A stretch of DNA of 64,000 bases, taken from positions 1 to 64,000 of the forward strand of contig JAEEYQ010000003.1 in the NCBI GenBank assembly GCA_016288215.1, given 5' to 3'. The position numbers and the translations under genes are program-made. The notes under the pieces are model-generated. The model saw nothing but the letters and a program-made list of their open reading frames with translations. It searched no databases and had not been told where the DNA came from. Below are positions 53,891 to 62,855 of the stretch, in pieces (the first letter of the stretch is position 1; the number at the start of each line of letters is the position of its first letter). The DNA is from Lentisphaeria bacterium (GTDB taxonomy: Bacteria > Verrucomicrobiota > Lentisphaeria > Oligosphaerales > Oligosphaeraceae).

Positions 53891-55531
53891 TCAGTTGATG
53901 GCTTCTTGACGGGCCTTGGAGGCCCACTCAATGCTTATAGAATCTGGATACTTGTCTATGAATACCATCCATTGTTTAGGAGACAAACGCCCTTGATTGT
54001 AGGTCAGATAATGGAAAAGTACCAGTTTGCCTTTATACCCCAAATCTGATGATGCCATGGCTTTCATGGACTGGTCATAGAATACCTTTGAATAGCATGA
54101 AAGGGAATATACAAAAGGCAAGAAACTGCTAAGACTAGCTTTCTTTCCTTCAGCTTTTAGTTGTTGAAAGGCAAAGTCCCATGCCTCTACCTCAGGCTTG
54201 GCAGCCAGCTTCGCCAGATATTTATGGCGTGTGTTGAAGGTGATGCCCTCCGGCAATTCAAAAGGAGCCTTGTCTCCAGCACGTGCCTGAAGGACCATCA
54301 TGTCCACGAGAATATCACGGTAATAATCATCAGCGGTGGGGAAATCCATCCGTCTGTACTCCGCATTGGTGTCCCGCAAGGCAGCCGTAAGCTGCTCGAC
54401 GGTTGGCGTCCCCCCCATGTCCAGAAAACGGGTGGCGATGGCTTTGGGCAAATGGCCGTCTTTGCTCGCGGTGTTTTCCAACAGTTGACGCAGGCCAGGG
54501 GCGTTTCTGGCGATGGCGGCGGCCAATGCCGTGCAAGGCACGGCCTCGTCGCCGTCATAATCCAATGCCGTTTCCAGCGCATGTGTGTCTTCCTCCGTCA
54601 GATTGCCCTCCTTCCACAGGATATCATGGATTTTGCCCAGTTCGACCTGATCCAGAAGACGCTCTTCCGGAGAACGCATCTTGACGGGGGCGCAATTGAA
54701 CTCCTGTCGCAATTTGCCCTCCCATTGGGCCCATGTTTCCTCTGGATACGTTTCCTTGAACGTCTGCTGCTGTTTTGCCGACATTCTTCCCTCGTTGCTG
54801 TTGAGATAATTTAGAAATGTCAGCTTCGCCTGATACGGCGTGGCCGCCGATTCCATTTCTTCCATCGCCTCGTCATAGAACAATTTGGAATAGGAAGACA
54901 GCGCCAATGCCAGAGGAACCATGTGTTGTTTGCTTGCCTTCTGCGTCACAACTTTGTCTCGGAGGAATTCCCATGCCTCCGCTTCGGGCTTGAAGGCCAG
55001 CTCGGCCAGGGACTTGTGCGTATCGTCAAATGCGACGCCTTCGGGCAAGACAAATGGAGCCTTGTCCCCTGCTCTTGCCCGAATGACCATCATGTCCACA
55101 AGAATGTCGCGGATGAAATCATCGGCGTTGCGGACAGATGACATACGGTAATCCGCGTTGGTATCCTGCAAGGTCTTTGCAAGGCGTTCAATGGTGATGG
55201 GGGCCCCCATGGCCTGAACACGGCTGGCAATCGCCTTTGCCGTGTAACGGCCGTTTTGGGCCACATCTTCCATAATCTCCTGATAGCCGGGAACTTGACG
55301 TGCAATGACCGCCACCATTGCCGTGCTTCGCACGTCATCATGCCCCTGATAGCGAAGAGCCGCCTTGAGCACATTGGAATCCGCCTCCGTCAACGATTCT
55401 TCCTTCCACAAAATGCGGGTCACTTTGCCCAACTCAATTTTGTCCTGTGGATTCAAGGGCACGAAATCCGCAAGCAGGGAAGTCGCCACAAGAAACGTAA
55501 AGCACCAAAGCCAAATCCTGTTGTTTTTCAT
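53891..55531 (-). CDS. Secreted protein of two tandem copies of an unknown helical domain
   Basis: 546 residues from ATG 55531, chosen for TAGGAGG 5-6 nt upstream and the following signal peptide (IWLWCFTFLVATSLLA). The body is an internal duplication: KIELGKVTRILWKEESLTEAD.. and VELGKIHDILWKEGNLTEED.. begin repeats of about 260 residues, sharing ARAGDKAPF.LPEG, DILVDMMV and EAW.F. Predicted mostly helical. I recognise no family or catalytic motif. Repeat identity seems near 45 percent, so the duplication is not very recent. It is monocistronic with a good promoter. Confidence 0.75.
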   Translation of the reverse strand: MKNNRIWLWCFTFLVATSLLADFVPLNPQDKIELGKVTRILWKEESLTEADSNVLKAALRYQGHDDVRSTAMVAVIARQVPGYQEIMEDVAQNGRYTAKAIASRVQAMGAPITIERLAKTLQDTNADYRMSSVRNADDFIRDILVDMMVIRARAGDKAPFVLPEGVAFDDTHKSLAELAFKPEAEAWEFLRDKVVTQKASKQHMVPLALALSSYSKLFYDEAMEEMESAATPYQAKLTFLNYLNSNEGRMSAKQQQTFKETYPEETWAQWEGKLRQEFNCAPVKMRSPEERLLDQVELGKIHDILWKEGNLTEEDTHALETALDYDGDEAVPCTALAAAIARNAPGLRQLLENTASKDGHLPKAIATRFLDMGGTPTVEQLTAALRDTNAEYRRMDFPTADDYYRDILVDMMVLQARAGDKAPFELPEGITFNTRHKYLAKLAAKPEVEAWDFAFQQLKAEGKKASLSSFLPFVYSLSCYSKVFYDQSMKAMASSDLGYKGKLVLFHYLTYNQGRLSPKQWMVFIDKYPDSISIEWASKARQEAIN

Positions 55532-55686
55532 GTTGCCTCCTAATCTACTCTGTTGGTTGAGCGGAATTTGTGCCGGGGAATGCCCAGTCTTTACATGTAT
55601 CAGCGTTTTGAATGCCACTCTGTTCAACCGGCCCACCTGCATGGCAGTTGCATGCATATGATAAGCAATCCTATAAAAATATTAAT

Positions 55687-55714
55687 AATTTACACCACCA
55701 GATGTATATGTCAA
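55687..55714 (-). promoter_or_regulatory. Promoter of duplicated-domain gene
   Basis: On the minus strand TTGACA (55709-55714), 16-bp spacer, TAAATT (55687-55692). The same boxes and spacing occur in the efflux operon promoter at 10388. Confidence 0.7.
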
Positions 55715-55792
55715 GTCCAAAATTGAAAATTTTATAACTTCTTATGTATCAATAGATAACGCATTGAATAGACATCTAGGTAAATGCGCAAC

Positions 55793-57043
55793 TCAAAGCG
55801 AGGTTGCGGGAAGGTTCAGGACATCTTCACGGAGATATGTCTTCTGGGGATATAGACTCACCACCGCCCCCGTCGCCACGCGTTGTTTGAAGATCGCCAG
55901 CTCGTCGAAATGCCGCGCGTCTTTGCGGTCCAACATCGCCGACTTCTTGAACTCCGTCGGATAGAGGGTCTCGTTCATGCTGATGATGAGGTCTATCTCC
56001 TTGGGGCAGCGCTTCTTGTCACGGAAATAGAAGAAAGGAGTCTCCCACCCGGCCCCAGAGTAGCTCTTGACAATTTCGGAAAAACACCACGTCTCGAAGA
56101 AATGCCCCGCCATCGCACCGTCGGAAAGTGCGTCTGGAGACGTCCAGCTGGTCAAGTAGGCCATCAGTCCCGTGTCCATCATATAGACTTTCGGCGTGGC
56201 GACGACCAGCGAGGCCGTCTCTCCCGTCTTGTACGGCGGCAGGATTTTCACGATGCCCGATGCCTCCAGAATGGAGAGATAGCCTTTGGCGGTTGGCTGG
56301 CTGATACCGGTGTCCCGCGCGATGTCGGAGTAGTTCAGCATCTGGGCGGAACGGGCGGCCACGGCCTTCAGAAAGACATAGAATACGTTGAGGTCAGCCA
56401 CTTGCGAAAGTGACCGCACATCCCTTTCAAGGTAGGTCTGAACATATGAGCGGTAGAAGTCAAGCCAGTTTCCACGCGGATCGTCGGACAGCAGGAGATT
56501 CGGGTAGCCACCCTTCCAAATCCGTTCGAAGAACGACATTGGAGAACATGCATCTCCTTTTACCACAAGGTTTTCAGGAAGATACGGCACGGCCTCTGGC
56601 TCGCCGGCAAGTTCATTCGCGGACAGCCCATGGAGATTGAAGATTCCGATTCTGCCCGCAAGGGACTCCGTGACCTTCGTCATCATCTTGAACTGCTGCG
56701 AACCTGTCAGCCAGTACATGCCGACGGCCTTCTCCGGGTCCTTGAGTCTGGCCTCATCAATACGCTCCTTGATATAGGGAAGGAGCTCCGGCACATATTG
56801 AAACTCGTCTATGGCGACAGGCGGCGGATTGGCCGCAAGAAAGAGACGCGGATCCGTCCTGGCCATCTCCTGCACGTCAGGGACGTCGAGAGACACGAAG
56901 CGCCGCTCCGGCTCCGCGACGCGGTGAAGGAAAGTGGTCTTGCCAACCTGCCGTGCTCCCGTAACCAACAGGGCAGGAAAGAAGCGGTTCGCCTTCAGGA
57001 AAGGGGTTTCGAGATGTCGTCTGACGTACATTGTCATCGCCAT
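55793..57043 (-). CDS. DUF4143-type AAA ATPase
   Basis: 416 residues. Walker A is LLVTGARQVGKTTFL and Walker B PPVAIDEFQYVPEL; WLTGSQQF is the sensor motif. The winged-helix part (ARDTGISQPTAKGYLSILEASGIV) and the C-terminal PD-(D/E)xK-like part (KEIDLIISMNETLYPTEFKKS) complete the DUF4143 architecture. Its biological role is unknown. It diverges from 57439-58794 across a spacer with large inverted and tandem repeats. No ribosome site is obvious; three ATGs within five codons compete. Confidence 0.88.
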   Translation of the reverse strand: MAMTMYVRRHLETPFLKANRFFPALLVTGARQVGKTTFLHRVAEPERRFVSLDVPDVQEMARTDPRLFLAANPPPVAIDEFQYVPELLPYIKERIDEARLKDPEKAVGMYWLTGSQQFKMMTKVTESLAGRIGIFNLHGLSANELAGEPEAVPYLPENLVVKGDACSPMSFFERIWKGGYPNLLLSDDPRGNWLDFYRSYVQTYLERDVRSLSQVADLNVFYVFLKAVAARSAQMLNYSDIARDTGISQPTAKGYLSILEASGIVKILPPYKTGETASLVVATPKVYMMDTGLMAYLTSWTSPDALSDGAMAGHFFETWCFSEIVKSYSGAGWETPFFYFRDKKRCPKEIDLIISMNETLYPTEFKKSAMLDRKDARHFDELAIFKQRVATGAVVSLYPQKTYLREDVLNLPATSL

Positions 57044-57102
57044 TTTTTCGAAATTCTATAACTCTACTTTAGAATAATGTCATTTTCGTTGTTTTCAAAT
57101 CA

Positions 57103-57149
57103 CAAAATTGCGGAATTTTTAAAAGCCATTTTGAAATTCCGCAATTTTG
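57103..57149. repeat. 16-bp perfect inverted repeat
   Basis: CAAAATTGCGGAATTT (57103-57118) and AAATTCCGCAATTTTG (57134-57149) surround 15 bp. It lies 60 bp upstream of the minus-strand ATPase start, beside the 33-bp array. Confidence 0.9.
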
Positions 57150-57179
57150 CGACCGTTGACAGGATGCCACTTTTCAAAC

Positions 57180-57366
57180 GAACTACCCGATTTCGTGAAA
57201 TTTCCGCTAAATGAACTACCCGAATTCGTGAAATTTCCGCAAAATGAACTGCCCGAATTCGTGAAATTTCCGCAAAACGAACTGCCCGTTTTCGTGAAAT
57301 TTCCGCAAAATGAACTGCCCGAATTCGTGAAATTTCTGCAAAATGAACTACCCGATTTCGTGAAAA
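57180..57366. repeat. 33-bp minisatellite, six units, between divergent ATPase genes
   Basis: Units begin GAACTACCCG or GAACTGCCCG at 57180, 57213, 57246, 57279, 57312 and 57345, an exact 33-bp period. Variation is confined to a few positions (GATTTC, GAATTC, GTTTTC). Because 33 is a multiple of three, several frames stay open and the array would encode an 11-residue peptide repeat, but no start or ribosome site supports translation. It covers the likely promoters of both genes. Confidence 0.92.
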
Positions 57367-57438
57367 TCTCCTTGACATCTATTATATTGATGGCTATATT
57401 AAACAATTGTAACCATAGTTAGTTGCAACTCAGGAGCG

Positions 57439-58794
57439 ATGATGCGGCGAAAAATCTACGAAAAGCTGGTGGAATGGAAGTCCCGTTCCCAAGGGAAGAC
57501 AGCATTGATGATTGAAGGCGCACGGCGAGTCGGCAAAAGCTGGATTGTCCAGGAGTTCGCCCGTCGGGAGTATGCGGATTACCTTCTGATTGACTTCAGT
57601 CTGGCCAATGAGACCGTCAGACGGATTTTCATGGACGACCTGATGGATCTGAAGGTGTTTTTCCGCAAGTTGTTTGCCATGTATTCCAAGTCTCTTCCCG
57701 TCCGCAATTCCCTGGTCATCTTTGATGAAGTGCAGCTGTTCCCCCGTGCACGGGAGGCGGTGAAGCATCTTGTGGCGGATGGCCGCTACGATTATATGGA
57801 GACCGGCTCGCTTTTGTCCATTCGCGAGAACACGGAGGGCATTCTGCTGCCCTCCGAAGAGGAGCGGCTGACCATGCACCCCATGGATTTCGAGGAGTTT
57901 CTATGGTGCATGGACGAGACGGCGCTGATGGACTATATCCGCAGCTGCCACCATGATCGTTCGCCGTTGGGTCAGGGGCTTCATCGCAAGGCAATGGATT
58001 TCCTTCGGGAGTACCTGGTGCTTGGCGGAATGCCGCAGGTTCTTGCCAAATACAAGAAGACCAGTGACTTGCGGGATGCCGAAATCGAGAAGCGCACCAT
58101 CCTCCGCCTCTACCGCGACGATGTGGCGCGACATGCGGGCAAATATGCTTTGAAGGTGGCCAGTGTCTTCGATGACATTCCGGCACAGCTGAAATCCCAC
58201 AACAGGGTCTTTCACCTCTCGTCGTTGGGCAAGAATGCCCGAATGCGCGACTATGGGGACGCCTTCTTCTGGCTGGATGACGCCAAAATCGTCAACCTAT
58301 GCTATAATGCCACAGAACCGAATCTGGGTCTCCGGCTCAACCGTGACAAAAGCGTCCTGAAATGCTACATGGGGGACACCGGACTCCTGCTTAGCCTCGC
58401 CTTTGACGAAAATGAGACGGCGATGCAGGAAATCAACCGCCGGCTGCTTTTCGGGAATTTGGCGGTGAATCAGGGGATGCTCTTCGAGAACCTCGTAGTG
58501 CAGATGCTGGTGGCCAGCGGACATAAGCTGTATTTCTTCACACAGTCGAATCCCGCCACGCAAAAGGAGAAGATGGAGGTGGACTTTCTCATCAGCAAGT
58601 CCTCGCTTTCGCAGGAGCGGAACATTCTTCCTCTAGAGGTGAAGTCCTCCCGAAGCTATTCAACGCTCTCGTTGGAGCGCTTCCAGGCAAGGTATTCCCA
58701 GTTCGTCGGCCAGTGCCACGTAATCCATCCGAAGGATCTGCGGGATGACGGGAAAATCCTGCGGCTGCCCATCTATATGGTTCCTCTGCTATGA
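57439..58794 (+). CDS. DUF4143-type AAA ATPase
   Basis: 451 residues. Walker A MIEGARRVGKSWIV, Walker B SLVIFDEVQLFPRA, sensor METGSLLSI. The C-terminal domain has MEVDFLISKSS and ILPLEVKSS, a D..E-x-K nuclease-like signature. It is only distantly similar to the divergent neighbour, so these are not recent duplicates. CAGGAG lies 7 nt before ATG 57439. Its function is unknown; such genes are patchily distributed and often carried in variable regions. Confidence 0.88.
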   Translation: MMRRKIYEKLVEWKSRSQGKTALMIEGARRVGKSWIVQEFARREYADYLLIDFSLANETVRRIFMDDLMDLKVFFRKLFAMYSKSLPVRNSLVIFDEVQLFPRAREAVKHLVADGRYDYMETGSLLSIRENTEGILLPSEEERLTMHPMDFEEFLWCMDETALMDYIRSCHHDRSPLGQGLHRKAMDFLREYLVLGGMPQVLAKYKKTSDLRDAEIEKRTILRLYRDDVARHAGKYALKVASVFDDIPAQLKSHNRVFHLSSLGKNARMRDYGDAFFWLDDAKIVNLCYNATEPNLGLRLNRDKSVLKCYMGDTGLLLSLAFDENETAMQEINRRLLFGNLAVNQGMLFENLVVQMLVASGHKLYFFTQSNPATQKEKMEVDFLISKSSLSQERNILPLEVKSSRSYSTLSLERFQARYSQFVGQCHVIHPKDLRDDGKILRLPIYMVPLL

Positions 58795-58947
58795 CAGTGC
58801 GGCAGAGGCGTCAAGGCGGACTTTGCCATTTGCGGCGCCTCCCGAAATTTCCCTTCATGGCTTGATTTTGGACAGAAGGAAGATATTGTTAGTCGCCGTG
58901 CGCAACGGGACTGGACCCGGCGGAAACCATGATGGAAAGGCTACAGC

Positions 58948-59847
58948 ATGAAAGGAACGATGTTGAAGATGACGATGGGAGTCAGCATGATTTGCGGGCT
59001 GTTCGCCGCGGCGGAGGCGCCACGGCCGGACAAAATCATCCTTTGGGAAGCCCATCGGGGCGGCGGCGGCGGTTATGAGATGCCCGAAAGCTGCTGCCTT
59101 TCCTTCGAATACGGCTGGCTCCACGGCGGCCGGCCGGAGGCGGACGTCAATCTGACCAAAGACGGCGTCATGGTCTCCCTCCATGACTCCAATCTCAATC
59201 GCATCGGCCGAAACCTGCCGGAGCAATTCCGCGACAAACCCATCTCCGAAATCACCTGGGCGGAGCTTCAGACCATCGACATCGGCTGGGACGCCTACCC
59301 CAACCAGCACGTCCCCTCCATGGAGATGCTCTTCAAGCGCCTTCAGCAGTTTCCCGACCGCCATATGATCATCGACTACAAGACGGCCAGTCTGGAGCAG
59401 CTTGCGGAGCTCATCCACCGCTATGGCGTGGGCCGCCAGCTCACCTTGGCCAGCTGGAACCGCCAGCTGCTGCGCGAGATGAAGAAGCTGGTTCCCGAAA
59501 TCCGCACCAAGCATTGGCTTGGCGGCTCCGTGAAGGACATCATGGACGAATTTCATGTGGACCAGAAGGAGAACTTCGAGGGCATCACCGAAGTCCAGCT
59601 CCATCTGAACAAACTGGACCACGCCAAGGCATTGGGCACATGGCGCTACGAGCTGCCCCGCGACTTCGCCGCCGAGGCGCTGGCCGTCACCCTGAAGGCC
59701 GATGTGCTGCTGCAGGTTCTTCCGTGGGAGTTTGAACAGGCGGACATCGCCGCCATCCTGGACGTGGGCATCCGCTCCTTCGCCGTCGACTATCCCCACA
59801 AATTCACCCAAAGCTGCGCGGTCTATTTCGGCGGCACGTGGCAATAA
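58948..59847 (+). CDS. Secreted glycerophosphodiester phosphodiesterase family protein
   Basis: 299 residues with a signal peptide (MGVSMICGLFAAAEA). The GDPD motif is WEAHRGGGGG.., then EADVNLTKDGVMVSLHD, with HR, E-x-D and H as catalytic and metal ligands. It hydrolyses glycerophosphodiesters to glycerol 3-phosphate and an alcohol, probably in the periplasm. GGAAAGG precedes ATG 58948. An MFS transporter follows after 16 nt and a sugar-type kinase overlaps that, suggesting a salvage operon. Confidence 0.88.
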   Translation: MKGTMLKMTMGVSMICGLFAAAEAPRPDKIILWEAHRGGGGGYEMPESCCLSFEYGWLHGGRPEADVNLTKDGVMVSLHDSNLNRIGRNLPEQFRDKPISEITWAELQTIDIGWDAYPNQHVPSMEMLFKRLQQFPDRHMIIDYKTASLEQLAELIHRYGVGRQLTLASWNRQLLREMKKLVPEIRTKHWLGGSVKDIMDEFHVDQKENFEGITEVQLHLNKLDHAKALGTWRYELPRDFAAEALAVTLKADVLLQVLPWEFEQADIAAILDVGIRSFAVDYPHKFTQSCAVYFGGTWQ

Positions 59848-59863
59848 TCCCAAAGACTTTCCT

Positions 59864-61108
59864 ATGTCTCTGCAATTCAGACGCTACGACTATGCGGCCT
59901 TCTTCGCCTTCGCCGCCTATGCAGCCAGCTCCCTGGCCATTCCGCTGGTTCTTGTGGACATGGGCCGCAGCCTGAACTTTCCATTGGACCAAGGGGGCAT
60001 GGGCACCGGCGGCGCCCTCCATGTCTGCCGCAGCCTGACCATGATGGTGCTGCTGCTGTCCTGCGGCGCGTTGGCCAACCGTTTCGGCAAGCGGCTCAGC
60101 ATGGGCGTCGCCATGGTCATCATGGGGGCGGGAATTCTGCTCTGCGCCATGGCCCCCTCCTATTGGATGGCCCTGCCCTGCATCCTGCTCGCCGGCGCAG
60201 GAGAGGGCATTTGCGAAGGGCTGGCGACGCCTTTCGTCAATGACATGCACACCGACGAGCCGGGGGCCTATGTGAACATCGCCCACAGCTTCTGGTCCGT
60301 GGGCACGGTGGGCGTCGTGCTGGTGGTCTGTGCGCTGAACGCCATCGGCGTGCCGTGGCGTGGCATCGTGGCGGCCGTGGGAGCCATCGCCCTCGCCAGC
60401 TCGTTGGGCTTTCTGTGGAAGGAAAGCCCCGATTGCATCTATCCGGAGACGCCTCCCGCCACCGCAAAAGAGGACGGCGTATGGGCCAAATCCACGGCCA
60501 TCTTCGCCTCTTGGCGCTTCTGGCTCTACTGCTTCTGCATGCTCGTGGGCGCCGGGGCGGAATTCGGCCTGACCTTCTGGTCCGCCAGCTTCATCCAGCT
60601 CAACTTCCACGCCAGCACCTGGGCGGGAGCCCTGGGCACCGCCTCCTTGGGACTGGGCATGTTCATCGGACGTTACTGCTACGGCCGCTTCATCCCCCAG
60701 AAGAACCTCTTCCAGCTGCTGCAGGCCGCCTCCTTCGGCGGCGTGCCCGTGTCGTTGGGACTGGTCTTCATCCGGCCAGACACCTTCTCCAGCCCCGCCA
60801 TGGTCCTCGCCGCACTCTACGGGCTTCTGTTCCTCTCCGGCCTGTGCGTCGCCCCCTATTGGCCTTCCCTGCAGGTCTACGGGGTCCTCCGCCTCCCCAA
60901 ACTGGACTCCACCATGCTCTATGTCTATTTCTCCAGCGTCGGCATCCCCGGCTGCGGCCTGTTCACATGGCTGATGGGCGTGGTGGGAGACCATTTCGGA
61001 CTTCGCTGCACCTTCCTGCTGGCCCCTGTCGCCATGTTCATCTATGGCCTCCTGCTGACCGTGGAGCGCCATCTTGTCCCCGAAAAGCCAACTCCCTGCA
61101 GCCCATGA
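59864..61108 (+). CDS. Major facilitator superfamily transporter
   Basis: 414 residues with about 12 hydrophobic helices. The loop 2-3 motif is GALANRFGKRLSMG, the MFS A-motif. The substrate is not evident; the neighbours (GDPD, PfkB-type kinase) suggest a phosphodiester product, polyol or sugar. The start at ATG 59864 follows the GDPD stop by 16 nt, and the stop overlaps the kinase ATG (ATGA). Confidence 0.88.
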   Translation: MSLQFRRYDYAAFFAFAAYAASSLAIPLVLVDMGRSLNFPLDQGGMGTGGALHVCRSLTMMVLLLSCGALANRFGKRLSMGVAMVIMGAGILLCAMAPSYWMALPCILLAGAGEGICEGLATPFVNDMHTDEPGAYVNIAHSFWSVGTVGVVLVVCALNAIGVPWRGIVAAVGAIALASSLGFLWKESPDCIYPETPPATAKEDGVWAKSTAIFASWRFWLYCFCMLVGAGAEFGLTFWSASFIQLNFHASTWAGALGTASLGLGMFIGRYCYGRFIPQKNLFQLLQAASFGGVPVSLGLVFIRPDTFSSPAMVLAALYGLLFLSGLCVAPYWPSLQVYGVLRLPKLDSTMLYVYFSSVGIPGCGLFTWLMGVVGDHFGLRCTFLLAPVAMFIYGLLLTVERHLVPEKPTPCSP

Positions 61109-62106
61109 ACTTGCGTCAGTCCATCATCCAATCTCTTCCCCGCCTCGGCAACGGTCGGCTCGCCGTCTTGGGCGATTTCTGTCTGGACGCCTATTGGCAT
61201 GCGGACATGCGCCGTAGCCAGCTCTCCCGCGAGACGCCCCACTACCCCCTGCCCATCGTCCATGAGCGCTACAGCGCCGGCGGCGCAGGCAATGTGGTGG
61301 CCAATCTCTGTGCGCTGGAGCCGGCCGCCGTCCACTGCATCGGCGTCTTCGGCGATGACTGGCGGGGGAAAATCTATGGAGAGATTCTAAAAGACGTGGG
61401 AGCGGAAATCAGCGGCATCCTCATCGATTCCTCCCGTGTCACAAATACCTACATAAAGCCTTTGCGCAGAGGAATTTCTGACGTCATCTACGAAGACCCG
61501 CGCATGGATTTCACAAACGACGCCCCGCTCGCCGTCGCCACGGAAGACCGCCTTTTGGAACATCTAGACCAGCTGGCACCCTCCATTGATGTTCTATGTA
61601 TTTGCGATCAAATGATTTATGGATGCGTCACCCCACGGGTTCGCCAGCGGGTCATGGAATGGGCCCAAAAGGGACTGACCGTGATTGTGGACAGCCGGGA
61701 CCGCATCGGCGAATACCGCGACGTCATCGTCAAGCCCAATGAAATCGAGGCAGGCCGTGCCTTCGGAGAGACCGCCATCCCGCCAGAGCGGCTCGGCGAC
61801 TGCGCCCTGCGGCTTTCCGCGCGGACTGGCCGCCCCGCATTGGTCACCGCTGGCGAAAATGGCTGCTTCCTTGCGGAAAACGGCAAGGCGACCCATGTCC
61901 CCGCCTTCCATGTGGAGGGGGAAATCGATTTCTGCGGTGCCGGCGACTCCTTCCAGGCCGGCCTCGCCTGCGCCATGGCCGCAGGCCTCCCCCTTGCGGA
62001 AGCCGCCATCATCGCCAATGCCTGCGCCGCCGTCACCATCCGCAAACTTCACACCACCGGCACCGCCTCCCGCAAGGAACTGGAAGCGCAACTCCTTGAG
62101 AATTAG
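61105..62106 (+). CDS. PfkB-family kinase, HldE N-terminal (heptose 7-phosphate kinase)-like
   Basis: 333 residues. LAVLGDFCLDAYWHAD, YSAGGAGNVVANLCAL and DFCGAGDSFQAGLACAMAAG (anion hole and catalytic Asp) define the ribokinase/PfkB fold; VIVKPNEIEAGRAFG is typical of the RfaE domain I group. No nucleotidyltransferase half is fused. It could be a heptose kinase for LPS, but its operon with GDPD and an MFS transporter argues for catabolic sugar or polyol phosphorylation. Translation is coupled to the transporter gene by ATGA. Confidence 0.82.
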   Translation: MNLRQSIIQSLPRLGNGRLAVLGDFCLDAYWHADMRRSQLSRETPHYPLPIVHERYSAGGAGNVVANLCALEPAAVHCIGVFGDDWRGKIYGEILKDVGAEISGILIDSSRVTNTYIKPLRRGISDVIYEDPRMDFTNDAPLAVATEDRLLEHLDQLAPSIDVLCICDQMIYGCVTPRVRQRVMEWAQKGLTVIVDSRDRIGEYRDVIVKPNEIEAGRAFGETAIPPERLGDCALRLSARTGRPALVTAGENGCFLAENGKATHVPAFHVEGEIDFCGAGDSFQAGLACAMAAGLPLAEAAIIANACAAVTIRKLHTTGTASRKELEAQLLEN

Positions 62107-62334
62107 GAATTAGGAATTAGGAATTAGAAATTTTAAAAATTTAGTATTGTGCCAAATTTGTTGATAGATCGTAACTATTGAGAACCCTGATGGTCTAAGC
62201 CATTGCCATGACTCTAAAACAGCAATTGGATTTTCCTCCACGCAAATCATCATGCTGAATCGGTCTCTCTCCCCCAGTCATCAAGATGTGTGGAAAAGCT
62301 ATGGCAGCAGAAGGCGAGGCATGCCGAAAAAAGA

Positions 62335-62590
62335 GCCGCTTTGGCGGCGACAGGATATTAGCCGTGGGTAAGCGCAACGCCATAGGCGTAAGCGCAACCC
62401 ACGGTGCACAAGAAAGATAGATTTTAGAACCGCGTAGCGGTGACAGGAGCCTGAAGTGGGTGGAGCGAAGCGAAACCCACGATTATTATCCTGCCACCAC
62501 TACGTGGTTCCAAACATGTATGTTCCTGCCTGTCCGTGGGTTACGCTTCGCTCCACCCACGGCTATTATCCTGTCGCCGCTATAGCGGCT
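62335..62590. repeat. REP/BIME-like cluster of three composite hairpin units
   Basis: Each unit joins hairpin A (GCCGC-loop-GCGGC or AACCGC-gta-GCGGT) through a GACAGGATATTAG linker to hairpin B (CCGTGGGT..ACCCACGG). Unit 1 is 62335-62404, unit 2 is 62428-62509 (A-B-A'), unit 3 is inverted at 62534-62590. The 62107-62855 spacer also holds AATTAGG units (62100-62136); no gene is visible. Confidence 0.88.
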
Positions 62591-62855
62591 TAAAACTCTC
62601 AGTCGCATCATTCATGCGACACTCACCCGCCTGGTTTATTTTGAAATATACATTACATACCTGTATGTTATGTATAAAGAGCTTGTTAATCGCGTTTTTT
62701 TGATGGCTGTAATTCGGCCCCGACGGATCTTCCGGCCTGAAAAACGCCATCATTTTCATGGTTCATTTAGGCTTACGGGTTTGAAATGCGGCGGAGCGGG
62801 CTATATTAGATTCCATATATATACAGTTCCATGGCAATGAGACCAAAGGGGAATC

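Noticed and set aside
57180-57366. CRISPR array
   Set aside because: Units are contiguous without unique spacers, and no cas genes are present.
57147-57422. Open frame encoding an 11-residue repeat peptide
   Set aside because: It is a by-product of the 33-bp minisatellite; several frames are open, and there is no ribosome site or non-repeat domain.
58855-59853. 332-codon frame antisense to the GDPD gene
   Set aside because: GDPD catalytic motifs are on the plus strand; the antisense frame has none.
62107-62855. Insertion sequence remnant
   Set aside because: Hairpins are REP-like; no transposase fragment, terminal repeats or target duplication seen.
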